Positions 9,453-17,639 of a stretch of 64,000 nucleotides of DNA are shown piece by piece. Under the pieces are notes generated by a model. It ran no database searches, was not told where the DNA came from, and worked only from the letters and a program-made list of their open reading frames with translations. The stretch lies in assembly GCA_016719885.1 (NCBI GenBank), contig JADJYF010000019.1, positions 62,001 to 126,000 of the forward strand. Reading direction: 5' to 3'. Positions within the stretch are counted from its first letter, which is position 1; every line of letters begins with the position of its first letter. The translations under genes and the position numbers were made by a program. Source of the stretch: Pseudomonadota bacterium. Lineage in GTDB: Bacteria; Pseudomonadota; Gammaproteobacteria; Ga0077536.

Positions 9453-10252
9453 ACCCGAGCCGGATGCAGTTCGCGGATGAAGGGCGGTTGCTTGCGCCAC
9501 ATGCGGCCCGCCATGAGGCCGCCGTCCACCACCAGCGCGTGGCCGGTGACATAGCTCGCCGCGTCGCTCGCCAGCCACACCACCGCCTCGCCGATTTCCT
9601 CCGGCTCGCCCATGCGCGGCATGGGTTGATCGTCGACCGCCCCTTCACGGATCTTGGCGATGCGCTCGAGCCAGCGCGCGTCCTTCACGCCGGTATGGAT
9701 GGGGGTGGCGATGTTGCCCGGGCACACCGCGTTGATGCGCACGCCGTCCTCGGCGAGTTCCAACGCGACCGACTGCGTGAAATTCACCACCGCCGCCTTG
9801 CACGCCGCGTACACGTGCGGCGAATAGCCGCCGGTGAGACCGGCCACGCTCGCGACATTGACGATGCTGCCGGATTTTTGCGCTTGCATGATGCGCGCCG
9901 CATGCTTGGTGCCGAGCACCACGCTGCGCTGGATGATTTCCTGCGAATAGTCGTACTGTTCGAGCGGCAGGCTGGCGATGGGGCCCATCACGCCGACGAT
10001 GGCGGCGTTGTTGACCATCGCGTCGAGCCGAGCATGGCGTTCCATGATGCGCGCGAAGGCGCGCTCGAACTGCGCTTCCTCGCGCACGTTCAAATCGATG
10101 AATTCAGCCGCGCCGAGCTCGTGGGCCAGCTCGCGACCCTTGTCGCCCTGCACATCGCCGATGTAGACGAAGTAGTCCCGTTGCGCGAACAGGCGCGCGG
10201 TGGCGGCGCCAATGCCGCTCGCACCGCCGGTGACGAATGCTACCTTGGTCAT
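9449..10252 (-). CDS. short-chain dehydrogenase/reductase (SDR)
   Basis: A 267-residue classical SDR. The NAD(P)-binding motif TGGASGIGAATA sits at about residues 8-19, an Asp at the end of strand 2 (IGDVQG) favours NAD, NNAAIVG is the stabilising motif, and the catalytic Ser and Tyr-x3-Lys are in VNVASVAG and YAACKAA. The C-terminal SYVTGHALVVDGGLMAG is standard. The start ATG at 10252 has GGGGAG upstream. It is translationally coupled to the LLM gene. A REPIN-like inverted repeat lies directly upstream. Substrate is unknown. Confidence 0.93.
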   Translation of the reverse strand: MTKVAFVTGGASGIGAATARLFAQRDYFVYIGDVQGDKGRELAHELGAAEFIDLNVREEAQFERAFARIMERHARLDAMVNNAAIVGVMGPIASLPLEQYDYSQEIIQRSVVLGTKHAARIMQAQKSGSIVNVASVAGLTGGYSPHVYAACKAAVVNFTQSVALELAEDGVRINAVCPGNIATPIHTGVKDARWLERIAKIREGAVDDQPMPRMGEPEEIGEAVVWLASDAASYVTGHALVVDGGLMAGRMWRKQPPFIRELHPARV

Positions 10253-10294
10253 GCTTACTCCCCGTCGAATCCAGGCATCTGTCGATTCGATCAT

Positions 10295-10362
10295 TGTGGG
10301 TCAGACTTCAGTCTGACATTTTGCCCAGCGCCCCGGGGTGTCAGACTGAAGTCTGACCCACA
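10295..10362. repeat. REPIN-like inverted repeat, family 2
   Basis: Two 24-bp arms (10295-10318 and 10339-10362) are perfect inverted repeats of each other, and each arm contains its own palindrome GTCAGACTTCAGTCTGAC preceded by TGTGG. The spacer is 20 nt. The arrangement is a doublet of small palindromic REP units of the kind mobilised by REP-associated tyrosine transposases. It lies between the SDR gene and the stop end of the AbfD-like gene and may also terminate the latter. Confidence 0.85.
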
Positions 10363-10378
10363 AGGTCATTGTTGCCGC

Positions 10379-11875
10379 CTACTTGCATCCCTCGTCACAA
10401 CACTGCCCGGGCTGCGCGCAGTCTGACTTGTCCTTGCTCAACACCCCGCGCTCCATGAGGCGGGTGACGAGTTTCTTCCTGTCGTCGACCGGGTAACGCC
10501 GGAAGATCTCCGCCTTCATGGCCGCCGGCGAACCGCCGCCGTGCAGGCTGATCAGCGACATCCAGCCGGCCGCATCCGACGCGGTCAGGTCTTCGATGAA
10601 ACGCGCGACCTGCGCGCGTTTCTCATAGGGAATGTCGGCGCGACCGCGCAGCACGTCGCTGAGCATGGCGCGCGTTTCCGGATTGTGGTCTTCATCAGGC
10701 CCGGGCAGCGCGACGATGAGACCGCCCGACACCTCGTGGGCGAGGCGATGCATGTCGTAGATCTGCGTCGCCAGCAGCAGCTTGCCGATGTTGGAGAACA
10801 CCGGCTCGGGCTCGACCACGCCGGACGGATCTTCGGTCGGATACACCGACGCCGCCACGCCGCAGGCATAGAAGCCTTCGACGGTCTTGATCAGTTCCAC
10901 CATGGTGTCGCGCAGGTGCGAGTTGCGCAGCAGGTCGAGGCCGTTGGCCTCGACCATCATCGCGCCGGCGCCGATCAGGAGATCGCCAAAACCGGCGCGG
11001 GCCGCGATGCAGGTGTGGCGATGATGGGTGGCATAGCTCTTGGTGAGGAATTCCGAGTGTTCGAACTCGCCGCACAGGAACACCTTGTCCCATGGCACGA
11101 ACACCTGGTCGAACACGCACACCGCGGTGGTCTGGCCGTACTTGTTGCTGAAGATGGCCTTGTCGGAGCCCGGTCGGCCGGCGGGTCGCGCGATGATGGT
11201 GAGGCCCTTGGCGTCGATGGGCACCGCGCAGGCGATGGCGAAGTCGCGATCGGCCGCGGTCATGGCCCGCCCCGGCAGCACCAGCAGTTCGTGCACGTAG
11301 GGCGCAGAGGTGACGATGGCCTTGGTGCCCGAGATCACGACGCCATCCGCGCGCCGTGCGACCACGTGCACGTAGGCATTGGGGTTGTCCTGCTCATGGG
11401 GACGCAGGCTGCGATCGCCCTTGGCATCGGTCATGGCGATGCCGACCGTCAGGTCTTCGTTCTGCACGCGCTCGAGGTAGGCGCGCAGGCGCGCGTGGTA
11501 TTCACCGCCTACCGCGTCATCGAGGCGGTGCGTCAATTGCCACGCGGCGTTCAAGCCGTCCATCGACAGGTAACGCATCGCACAGCCGGTTTCCTGGCAG
11601 GTGAGGCGCGTGAATTCGAGCTTGGCGAGCAGGTCGTTGCTGTCGCGATTCAAGGCGATGAAGCGATTGACCTGCCCGGCGCGCGAGGCGTGGGGCGCGA
11701 GTGCGACGGCGGCGTGGGCCGGGTCGAGCGCGTAGTCATAGGTCACGCCGATGGCGTTGATGCCGGGCGCGAGGCGCGGCTCGTCGGCCACCGAAGCGAT
11801 GGCGTCGCCATCGACGAACACGCGCGGCTGGTAGCTGCGCAGTGACTCCCGGTAATCGGCGGCGCTCATCAGCAT
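10379..11875 (-). CDS. AbfD/HpaB-superfamily flavoprotein lacking 4Fe-4S ligands
   Basis: A 498-residue FAD protein that aligns over its whole length with 4-hydroxybutyryl-CoA dehydratase (AbfD, about 490 residues): opening MLMSAADYRESLRSYQPRVF, then MTDAKGDR, GTKAIVTSAP and SLHGGGSP near the end. AbfD binds a [4Fe-4S] cluster through Cys99, Cys103, His292 and Cys299. By hand alignment these positions are Cys98, Tyr102, His285 and Ala292 here, so the cluster should be absent or altered. This argues against dehydratase activity and for a flavin monooxygenase of HpaB type, or another reaction. The C-terminus adds a Cys-rich tail (Cys486, 492, 493, 497). It is monocistronic. Substrate is unknown. 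Confidence 0.85.
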   Translation of the reverse strand: MLMSAADYRESLRSYQPRVFVDGDAIASVADEPRLAPGINAIGVTYDYALDPAHAAVALAPHASRAGQVNRFIALNRDSNDLLAKLEFTRLTCQETGCAMRYLSMDGLNAAWQLTHRLDDAVGGEYHARLRAYLERVQNEDLTVGIAMTDAKGDRSLRPHEQDNPNAYVHVVARRADGVVISGTKAIVTSAPYVHELLVLPGRAMTAADRDFAIACAVPIDAKGLTIIARPAGRPGSDKAIFSNKYGQTTAVCVFDQVFVPWDKVFLCGEFEHSEFLTKSYATHHRHTCIAARAGFGDLLIGAGAMMVEANGLDLLRNSHLRDTMVELIKTVEGFYACGVAASVYPTEDPSGVVEPEPVFSNIGKLLLATQIYDMHRLAHEVSGGLIVALPGPDEDHNPETRAMLSDVLRGRADIPYEKRAQVARFIEDLTASDAAGWMSLISLHGGGSPAAMKAEIFRRYPVDDRKKLVTRLMERGVLSKDKSDCAQPGQCCDEGCK

Positions 11876-12027
11876 GACGGCAGCGCTCCGGGCGTGGGGA
11901 CGAGACGGGGATGGCAAAAACGAAATGGGCTGCCCATGGGGCTCCTCGGCATGTCGACGTGGCAAGCAGCGAGGTTACCACGCCCGCCGCGCGCCCTGTA
12001 GGTGCGAAGTGCTGCGCATGACGAGGT

Positions 12028-12093
12028 TGTCAGGCTGAAAGCCTGACCCACAAAGGAGATCAATCTTCACGTGGGTCAGGCTTCAGCCTGACA
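12028..12093. repeat. REP doublet, family 2, outward arrangement
   Basis: Two units related to GTCAGGCTTCAGCCTGAC with the flanking GTGG tetranucleotide: 12028-12052 (reverse orientation, one extra base in the loop) and 12071-12093 (forward). The order is reverse-then-forward, the opposite of the doublet at 10295-10362. It lies between two minus-strand genes, upstream of the AbfD-like gene and downstream of the NarL-type regulator. Confidence 0.8.
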
Positions 12094-12129
12094 CCATGAA
12101 AACCATCCCATGGGTCAATGAATTGCTAC

Positions 12130-12807
12130 CTACGACGGCGGCGCTGGCGCGGCAAAATCCACCAGGTCGACCACTTCCAGGCGCAGCGCGAGACGCACCA
12201 GCTCGATGTCGTCGCGCACTTCGAGCTTGCGCTTGATGGCGTAGTGCAGGTTGCGCACGGTCTTGACCGACAGGTGCAGATCGCGCGCGATGTCGTCGAC
12301 GCCGCGCGCGGCGAGCAGCAGGCGCAGCACTTCGAATTCGCGCACCGACAGGCTGTCGAGCCGGCCATGGGCCGAGCCGAAGCGCTCCCAGGCCAGCAGC
12401 TGCGCGATGTCGGCCGACAGGTAGCGCTGGCCGCGCGCCACGCAGGCGATGGCTTCGAGCAAGGTCTCCGGCGGGCTCGACTTGGTGACGTAGCCGAGCG
12501 CACCGGCGGTGAGCGCCTGCACCGCGTAACTCGGGTGCGCGTGCATGGTGAAGACGAGCACATGGGGTCGCGCGCCGCGCTGGGCGAGATGGGCGGCGGC
12601 GGCGAGGCCACCCTGGCCGGGCATGCTCAAGTCCATCACCAGCACGTCGATGTCGCCGTCGCGCGCACGCGCATAGGCGCTCTCGCCGTCGCCGGTCTCG
12701 GCCACCACCACGAAGCGCGCATCGGTGTCGAGCAGTGCGCGGTAGCCGGCGCGCACCACCGCGTGATCGTCGACCAGCATGATGCGCAGCGGCGCTGCTT
12801 CGCTCAC
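12130..12807 (-). CDS. NarL/LuxR-family response regulator
   Basis: A 225-residue response regulator. The receiver has DDHAVVRAGY at the start, the phosphoacceptor Asp in VLVMDLSMPGQGG, and a Lys in YVTKSSPPETL. The C-terminal LuxR-type helix-turn-helix is LSVREFEVLRLLLAARGVDD followed by LHLSVKTVRNLHYAIKRKL. The start is GTG at 12807, overlapping the kinase stop codon (GTGA), so it is translated with its kinase. Targets are not visible; neighbouring genes are possible ones. The acidic C-terminal extension (VVDLVDFAAPAPPS) is unremarkable. Confidence 0.92.
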   Translation of the reverse strand: MSEAAPLRIMLVDDHAVVRAGYRALLDTDARFVVVAETGDGESAYARARDGDIDVLVMDLSMPGQGGLAAAAHLAQRGARPHVLVFTMHAHPSYAVQALTAGALGYVTKSSPPETLLEAIACVARGQRYLSADIAQLLAWERFGSAHGRLDSLSVREFEVLRLLLAARGVDDIARDLHLSVKTVRNLHYAIKRKLEVRDDIELVRLALRLEVVDLVDFAAPAPPS

Positions 12808-14150
12808 GACGCGGCCTCGAGGTGGCCGGCCGGAATGTGCAGGCGCACACGCAGGCCACCGCTGGCGACGTGGTCGATGGTGAGCGTGCCGGCGCAGGCG
12901 GCGGCGCGTTCGGCGAGACCGGTCAGGCCATGGCCCGCGACGCTGGTGCCGACACCGCGTCCGTCGTCGCTGATCTCGACCTCGAAGCCGTGCGCCGTGC
13001 ACGACAGGGTGACGACGATGAGACGCGCGTCGGCGTGGCGCACGGCGTTGGTCACCGCTTCCTGCACGATACGCAGGATCTCGGCCGCCAGCGGCGCCGG
13101 CAAGCTGTCGAAGCGTCGCTCGCAATGTGCGCTCAAGCGTGGCGTGCCGGCGCAGCGGCGATTCCAGTCCGCCACCAGCGCTTCTACCGCCGCGCACAGG
13201 CCGAGTTCATCGATGCCGGGTGGCCGCAGACGCAGCAGCACGTCGCGCACCAGGGCGTGCAGGTGCGCGATGCTGTCGGCGCCGCGTTCCAGCGCCAGTC
13301 GCAAGGTCTCATCCTCATCACCGACTCGGCGTTTCAAGGCGGCGGTGGTGGCGGCCAGCGCGGTCAGGTGTTGACCGAATTCGTCGTGCAGGTCGCGCGC
13401 CAGCTGGCGCCGCTCGTGCTCCTGCACTTCGAGCAGGCGCAAACTCAAGTGCGCACGCTGCTGTTCCAGCGTCGCGAGCGTGGCCGCCAGCGAATCGCAG
13501 GCGTCGGCGATGCGCTGCATCTCGGTGTGACGCTGCGCGCCGAGACGCGCCTCGCGCGCGCCCGCCGCCAGCGCTTCGAGGTGCGCGACGACCGCCTGCA
13601 GCGGCCGCAGCGCGCGCGTCATGAAACCGGCCAGCACCACGCACAGCATCGACACCACGGCCGCGGTGAGGGCCGCCATGCGTTGGCTTTCGCGCCAGCT
13701 GCGCGCGATCTCCGCTTCACCGTCGACGCTGAGGGCGAGGCGCGCATGGAGTTCGCGACCGCGCTCAATCTCACGCGTCACGCGCCGCGCCGGCGCGAAC
13801 AGCACGCTGTAGCTGGCGGCAAACCACTTCGGCACGCCGACGTCGGCGCCGCCGCCACGACAATCGCTGCGCCACGGTTGGCCATTGGGATGTTCGAGCT
13901 TGAAGCAACTGCCATCGCTGCGCGTCACCACGCTCAAGGCGCTCCAATCGGGAAAGCGCGCATCGAGCGTCACGCCTTCGTTGAGGCCCATCAGCTGCCC
14001 GCGCAGGATGCGCGCGCCGGTGTCGGCGATGTGCTCCAGCTGACGCATGGCGGCATGGTGTTCGAGGCCGAGCAGCACCGCCATCGCCAGCGCGAAGGCG
14101 AGCAGCGCGCAGCCGGTGGTGACGATGAGCAGGTGGGTGGTGAGACGCAC
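12804..14150 (-). CDS. sensor histidine kinase, HisKA_3 (NarX/UhpB-like)
   Basis: A 448-residue membrane kinase partnered with the overlapping NarL-type regulator. Predicted layout: a first transmembrane helix at about residues 7-30 (LIVTTGCALLAFALAMAVLL), a periplasmic sensor of about 110 residues with two Cys (GSCFKLE, SDCRGGG) that may form a disulfide, and a second helix (AAVVSMLCVVLAGFM). HAMP, a HisKA_3 dimerisation helix with the phosphorylated His (ARDLHDEFGQH) and an HATPase with EAVTNAVRHADA follow. The likely start is GTG at 14150; no ATG with similarity lies nearby, so the exact start is uncertain. The signal sensed is unknown. Confidence 0.88.
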   Translation of the reverse strand: MRLTTHLLIVTTGCALLAFALAMAVLLGLEHHAAMRQLEHIADTGARILRGQLMGLNEGVTLDARFPDWSALSVVTRSDGSCFKLEHPNGQPWRSDCRGGGADVGVPKWFAASYSVLFAPARRVTREIERGRELHARLALSVDGEAEIARSWRESQRMAALTAAVVSMLCVVLAGFMTRALRPLQAVVAHLEALAAGAREARLGAQRHTEMQRIADACDSLAATLATLEQQRAHLSLRLLEVQEHERRQLARDLHDEFGQHLTALAATTAALKRRVGDEDETLRLALERGADSIAHLHALVRDVLLRLRPPGIDELGLCAAVEALVADWNRRCAGTPRLSAHCERRFDSLPAPLAAEILRIVQEAVTNAVRHADARLIVVTLSCTAHGFEVEISDDGRGVGTSVAGHGLTGLAERAAACAGTLTIDHVASGGLRVRLHIPAGHLEAAS

Positions 14151-14343
14151 GCCTCGGCGCTCGCGGGTGATGATGGCCGCAGTGTAAACGAGCGCGCCGC
14201 GGGCCGCCGTCGGCGCCGCGAAGCGCGGGCATTTTGCCCGCCACCGGTCGGGCAAGCTGCCGTGGCGCGGCGCGCGCGCCTGCCCCAGTCTGCGCTGACG
14301 CCCGGCGGGCATGTCGCTCGCGGCGCCACACAGGAGTCACGCC

Positions 14344-15453
14344 ATGGCCGATATCCGCAGTCCCTTGCATGCAGACCATCTCACGCGCAGCGCCGAGCGC
14401 CTGGCCGCGGGCCCGCCGGCGCAGGTCGCCGCGTGGCGACGGCTGCGCGTCGACAGCAGCCAGGCGCCGTGGCTCGATACCGGCATCGCGCTGGTGGCGG
14501 GCCAGTCGGTCAGCTACTTCGCCCATGGCGCGACGCGCTTGAAGGCGCTGCACGCGGTCAGCGTGCCGGCGCGTTTTCAGCTATGGGCGCGGGTCGGCGC
14601 GGGCGAGGTGCTGCGCGGTACGCGCGACAGCCACAGCTTCGTCGCCGAGTGCGACGGCGCCTTGCAGCTCGGCGCCTATTTCCCCGGCGAGTGGAGCAGC
14701 CGCGGCGGCGACAACGCGGTGCCGGCCGCCGCCTATCAACAGGTCGAGGGCGACATTGACGTGCTGGTCATCGCCTGGGCCGCCGGTGTCGATGCGCGCG
14801 ACGGCCTGGCGGCGCTGGCCGGCATCGCCGATGAACTCGTCGCCAGCGAGACGGCGCGCTTCGCCACCGCGCCGGCCACGCCCGCCGGCTGGCAATACCT
14901 GTGGTTTCTCGGCCCATCGGAAAGCTTTCGCGATCATCGCCACGCCGGCGAGTCGTGCATTGATTGCCGCACGGCCGCCGACGCCGCCATCCTGCAGCAC
15001 GACGCCGAACTGCCGCTGCTGCCCGGCACGCGTCTCGCCTGGCGCTGGTGTGTCGATGCGCTGCCATCGGCGCTGGCGGAAGACAGCCTGCCGACCCACG
15101 ACTACTTGAGCATCGCCGTCGAGTTCGACAATGGTCTCGATCTCACCTACCTGTGGAGCGTGAGCTTGCCGGTCGGCACGGTGTTCCGCTGCCCGCTGCC
15201 GCACTGGGATCAGCGCGAGACCCACGCGGTGGTGCGCAGCGGCACGCGCGAACTCGGCCAGTGGCTCAACGAAGAGCGCGACGTGTTCGCCGACTACCAG
15301 GCGATGGTCGCGCCGACCGCCAATGCGCCGGAACCGGACCGCGTGCTGCGCGTGTGGCTGATCGCGGTCAGCCTGTTTCAGCGCGGCACGGGCGCGTGTC
15401 GTTTTGCCGACATCACGCTCACCAACACGGCGGGGCGCAGGACCATCGCCTGA
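14344..15453 (+). CDS. DUF3047-like protein with possible PA-IL-like N-terminal domain
   Basis: A 369-residue soluble protein without a signal peptide. The N-terminal third (about residues 35-130, containing APWLDTGIALVAGQSVSYFA) resembles the PA-IL/LecA-like jelly-roll pattern: a D-x-G start, a hydrophobic strand, then a G-rich calcium/sugar loop. The rest matches DUF3047 style: LAWRWCVDALPSALAEDS followed by an acidic strand with a FDNG turn and YLWS. DUF3047 proteins are of unknown function. ACAGGAGTC precedes the ATG. It is divergent from the kinase gene. The lectin-like part is a weak call by eye and could be a generic beta-sandwich. Confidence 0.6.
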   Translation: MADIRSPLHADHLTRSAERLAAGPPAQVAAWRRLRVDSSQAPWLDTGIALVAGQSVSYFAHGATRLKALHAVSVPARFQLWARVGAGEVLRGTRDSHSFVAECDGALQLGAYFPGEWSSRGGDNAVPAAAYQQVEGDIDVLVIAWAAGVDARDGLAALAGIADELVASETARFATAPATPAGWQYLWFLGPSESFRDHRHAGESCIDCRTAADAAILQHDAELPLLPGTRLAWRWCVDALPSALAEDSLPTHDYLSIAVEFDNGLDLTYLWSVSLPVGTVFRCPLPHWDQRETHAVVRSGTRELGQWLNEERDVFADYQAMVAPTANAPEPDRVLRVWLIAVSLFQRGTGACRFADITLTNTAGRRTIA

Positions 15454-15504
15454 TCCTTCGCGCAGTGGCGGGGCAGGGCGCGATGCTGCATCATCGCCGG
15501 CATC

Positions 15505-16410
15505 GTGTCCGTCCACTTCAAACTGCTGCTGGCCTGCCTGTTCTGGGGAATGACGCCCACCATCGGGCGCGTGCTGTCGGAATTCAAGGCGCCGTTCGTG
15601 GTGGTGTGCGGGCGCTTCATGGTCGCCTGCGTGTTCCTGGTGTGGTTCTGCCATGCCGCGCAGCAGTTCGCGCGCGTGCCGGCGCGGCACTGGTGGCGCT
15701 TCGCCGGCATGGGCGCGAGCGGCATCCTGTTGCACAACGGCCTGTTGTACAAAGGTCTCGAATACACCAGCGCCACCACCGCGTCGATCGTGGTGGCGCT
15801 GATTTCCATCCAGGTCGTGATCCTCGACACGCTCATCTATCGCCGCATGCCCGATCATGTGACGGTGTTCGGCGTGCTCGCGAGTTTCGTCGGCACCGCC
15901 TACGTGTTGACCGATGGTCACCTGTCGCAGTTGTTCGCTATCGGCATCGGGCCGGGCGAGATCCTCGCCTTCCTGTCGGCGCTGGCGTGGGCGGTGTATT
16001 CACTGCTCGGACGTTCGCTGCTCGATGAGTATTCGCCGCTGCTCGTCACCACCTACGCGGCGCTGGCTGGTCTCGCGATGCTGTTGCCGTTCCTGTTCGT
16101 CGAGCCCGCTGCGACGCGCGCGGTGTTCGGCTCGCCCCAGGCGCTGGCCCTGATGTTCTTCCTCGGCTTGGTCGGATCGGCGCTCGGCTTCCTGTGGTAT
16201 TCGCAGGCCATGCTCAAGATTGGCGCGGTCGGCACCGCCATCTACATCAACCTCACACCGGTGTTCGGTGTGATCGCGGCCAGCGTGTTCCTGGGTGAGC
16301 AGGCCTCGTCATCGGTGCTGCTCGGCGGCCTGGTGGTGTGCGCGAGCCTGATGATGGTCAACCGGCCGCGCTGGCCATGGCGCCGCGCCGCTCGTTCCGC
16401 CGTTCGATGA
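15505..16410 (+). CDS. EamA/DMT-family transporter
   Basis: A 301-residue inner-membrane protein with about ten hydrophobic helices arranged as two EamA repeats. The first opens VHFKLLLACLFWGMTPTIGR and the second GEILAFLSALAWAVYSLLGR; the pattern G.T..A..Y.NLTPVF..I...LGE near the end (AIYINLTPVFGVIAASVFLG) is the family hallmark. Members export amino acids, nucleosides or other metabolites. GTG start at 15505. The last 53 nt overlap the convergent MFS gene in antisense. Substrate is unknown. Confidence 0.92.
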   Translation: MSVHFKLLLACLFWGMTPTIGRVLSEFKAPFVVVCGRFMVACVFLVWFCHAAQQFARVPARHWWRFAGMGASGILLHNGLLYKGLEYTSATTASIVVALISIQVVILDTLIYRRMPDHVTVFGVLASFVGTAYVLTDGHLSQLFAIGIGPGEILAFLSALAWAVYSLLGRSLLDEYSPLLVTTYAALAGLAMLLPFLFVEPAATRAVFGSPQALALMFFLGLVGSALGFLWYSQAMLKIGAVGTAIYINLTPVFGVIAASVFLGEQASSSVLLGGLVVCASLMMVNRPRWPWRRAARSAVR

Positions 16411-17554
16411 TGCCGGCCGTCAACGGCACCGCCACCAGCGTCAGCGCGCAGCCCATCACCGCGTTCCAGCCCGCGTGCTGGTAGACCCATGCTGACCAGG
16501 TGATGCCGAACCACGCGCCGACGTAGTAGCCGAGCACGTACAGGGCATTGGCGCGGCCCTGGCCGACCGTGAGCTTGCGATTGAGTGCGCCCACCGCCGC
16601 CGCATGCACGGTGAAGAAGCCGCCGCACACCAGTACCAGCGCCAGCACCACGGCGATGAGCGAGGGCGCCATCAACAGCAGCAGCGCGGCGGCCAGCGTC
16701 AGCGCGCCGCCCATCAGCGTGCGACCGGTGCCGTGGCGATTGGCGAGGCGTCCGGCGCCCGGCGCCATCACGATGCCGACCAGGTAGACGAGGTAAACCA
16801 GTGATGTCTGGTCGGTGCTGAGCGCGAACGGCGTTTCGGCGAGACGGTAGGGCATGGTGTTGAAGACCGGCGCGAACACCGCCTGGCCGGCGGCGCCGCA
16901 CAGGCACGACAACCACAAGGCCGGTCGCGACAGCAGCGCGAGGAAACTCACGCCGTCGCGATGCACGCGCGCCGGCGGCGGCGCGTCGCGCAGTTCACGC
17001 CACGCGAACATCATCGCCAGCACCACCGCCAGCGAAGCGGCGACGAAGGCCCAGCGCCAATGGCTGGCGGGGAACACGAAGCCGCCGAGCAGACGACTCA
17101 GCATGCCGCCCAACACGGTGGCGGCGACGTAGGCGCCCATCACCACGTTCAAGCGCGCGGCGGGCAGTTGTCGGGCGAGATGGGCGGCCAGGCAGGTGGT
17201 GAGTGCCGGTATGAAGGCGCCCTGCACGAAGCGCGCGGCAATCAGCACGCCGAGCGTGTCGGTGACGCTGCACACCAGGCCCGCCAGTGCGATGACCACG
17301 CCGCCCAGCATCACCAGGCGCGCCACCGGCCAACGGTCGGCCAGCGCACCGAAAGGCAGGTTGGCGAAGGCCACGCCCAGCAACACCGCGGACACGCTGA
17401 ACGAGACCTCGAGCAGCGAGGCGTGGAATTCGTCTTCCAGCACCGACAGGATGGGCTGCGTGATATAGATGTTGAGGAAGGCCGCGCACACCAGCGCGAA
17501 CACCACGCGCTGCAGGCGCGCGGCGTTGAACTCGGCAGGACCCTGCGAATTCAT
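16358..17554 (-). CDS. MFS transporter (YnfM/arabinose-efflux-like)
   Basis: A 398-residue twelve-helix permease. The N-terminus has FALVCAAFLNIYITQPILSV, matching the MFS group that includes YnfM, then the loop GALADRWPVARLVMLGG between helices 2 and 3 and GRLANRHGTGRTLMGG in the second half. It probably exports drugs or metabolites. Its start region is unusual: the first codons (ATG at 17554, or GTG at 17560) lie inside a REP palindrome, so that MNSQ is encoded by repeat sequence, and no clear Shine-Dalgarno is present. The 3' end overlaps the convergent EamA gene by 53 nt. Confidence 0.9.
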   Translation of the reverse strand: MNSQGPAEFNAARLQRVVFALVCAAFLNIYITQPILSVLEDEFHASLLEVSFSVSAVLLGVAFANLPFGALADRWPVARLVMLGGVVIALAGLVCSVTDTLGVLIAARFVQGAFIPALTTCLAAHLARQLPAARLNVVMGAYVAATVLGGMLSRLLGGFVFPASHWRWAFVAASLAVVLAMMFAWRELRDAPPPARVHRDGVSFLALLSRPALWLSCLCGAAGQAVFAPVFNTMPYRLAETPFALSTDQTSLVYLVYLVGIVMAPGAGRLANRHGTGRTLMGGALTLAAALLLLMAPSLIAVVLALVLVCGGFFTVHAAAVGALNRKLTVGQGRANALYVLGYYVGAWFGITWSAWVYQHAGWNAVMGCALTLVAVPLTAGIIERRNERRGAMASAAG

Positions 17555-17620
17555 TCGCACATTAATCCCGAATGGGCGGCTGGCGCGTGCAATCTAAGGT
17601 GCGAATGAATTCGCACCCAC
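17544..17620. repeat. REPIN, family 1, overlapping an MFS start codon
   Basis: Two copies of the palindrome GTGCGAATGAATTCGCAC or its near match, at 17544-17563 and 17598-17620, in inverted orientation with about 34 nt between. The left unit supplies the first codons of the MFS gene. Family 1 occurs at least ten times in the window, always outside or at the edge of genes. Confidence 0.85.
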
Positions 17621-17639
17621 AGGGATGACAGCGAACAAG

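Noticed and set aside
12118..14759. Long plus-strand frames opposite the NarL-type regulator and kinase
   Set aside because: The minus strand holds HisKA_3, HATPase, receiver and LuxR motifs with a coupled overlap, so the opposite frames are shadows.
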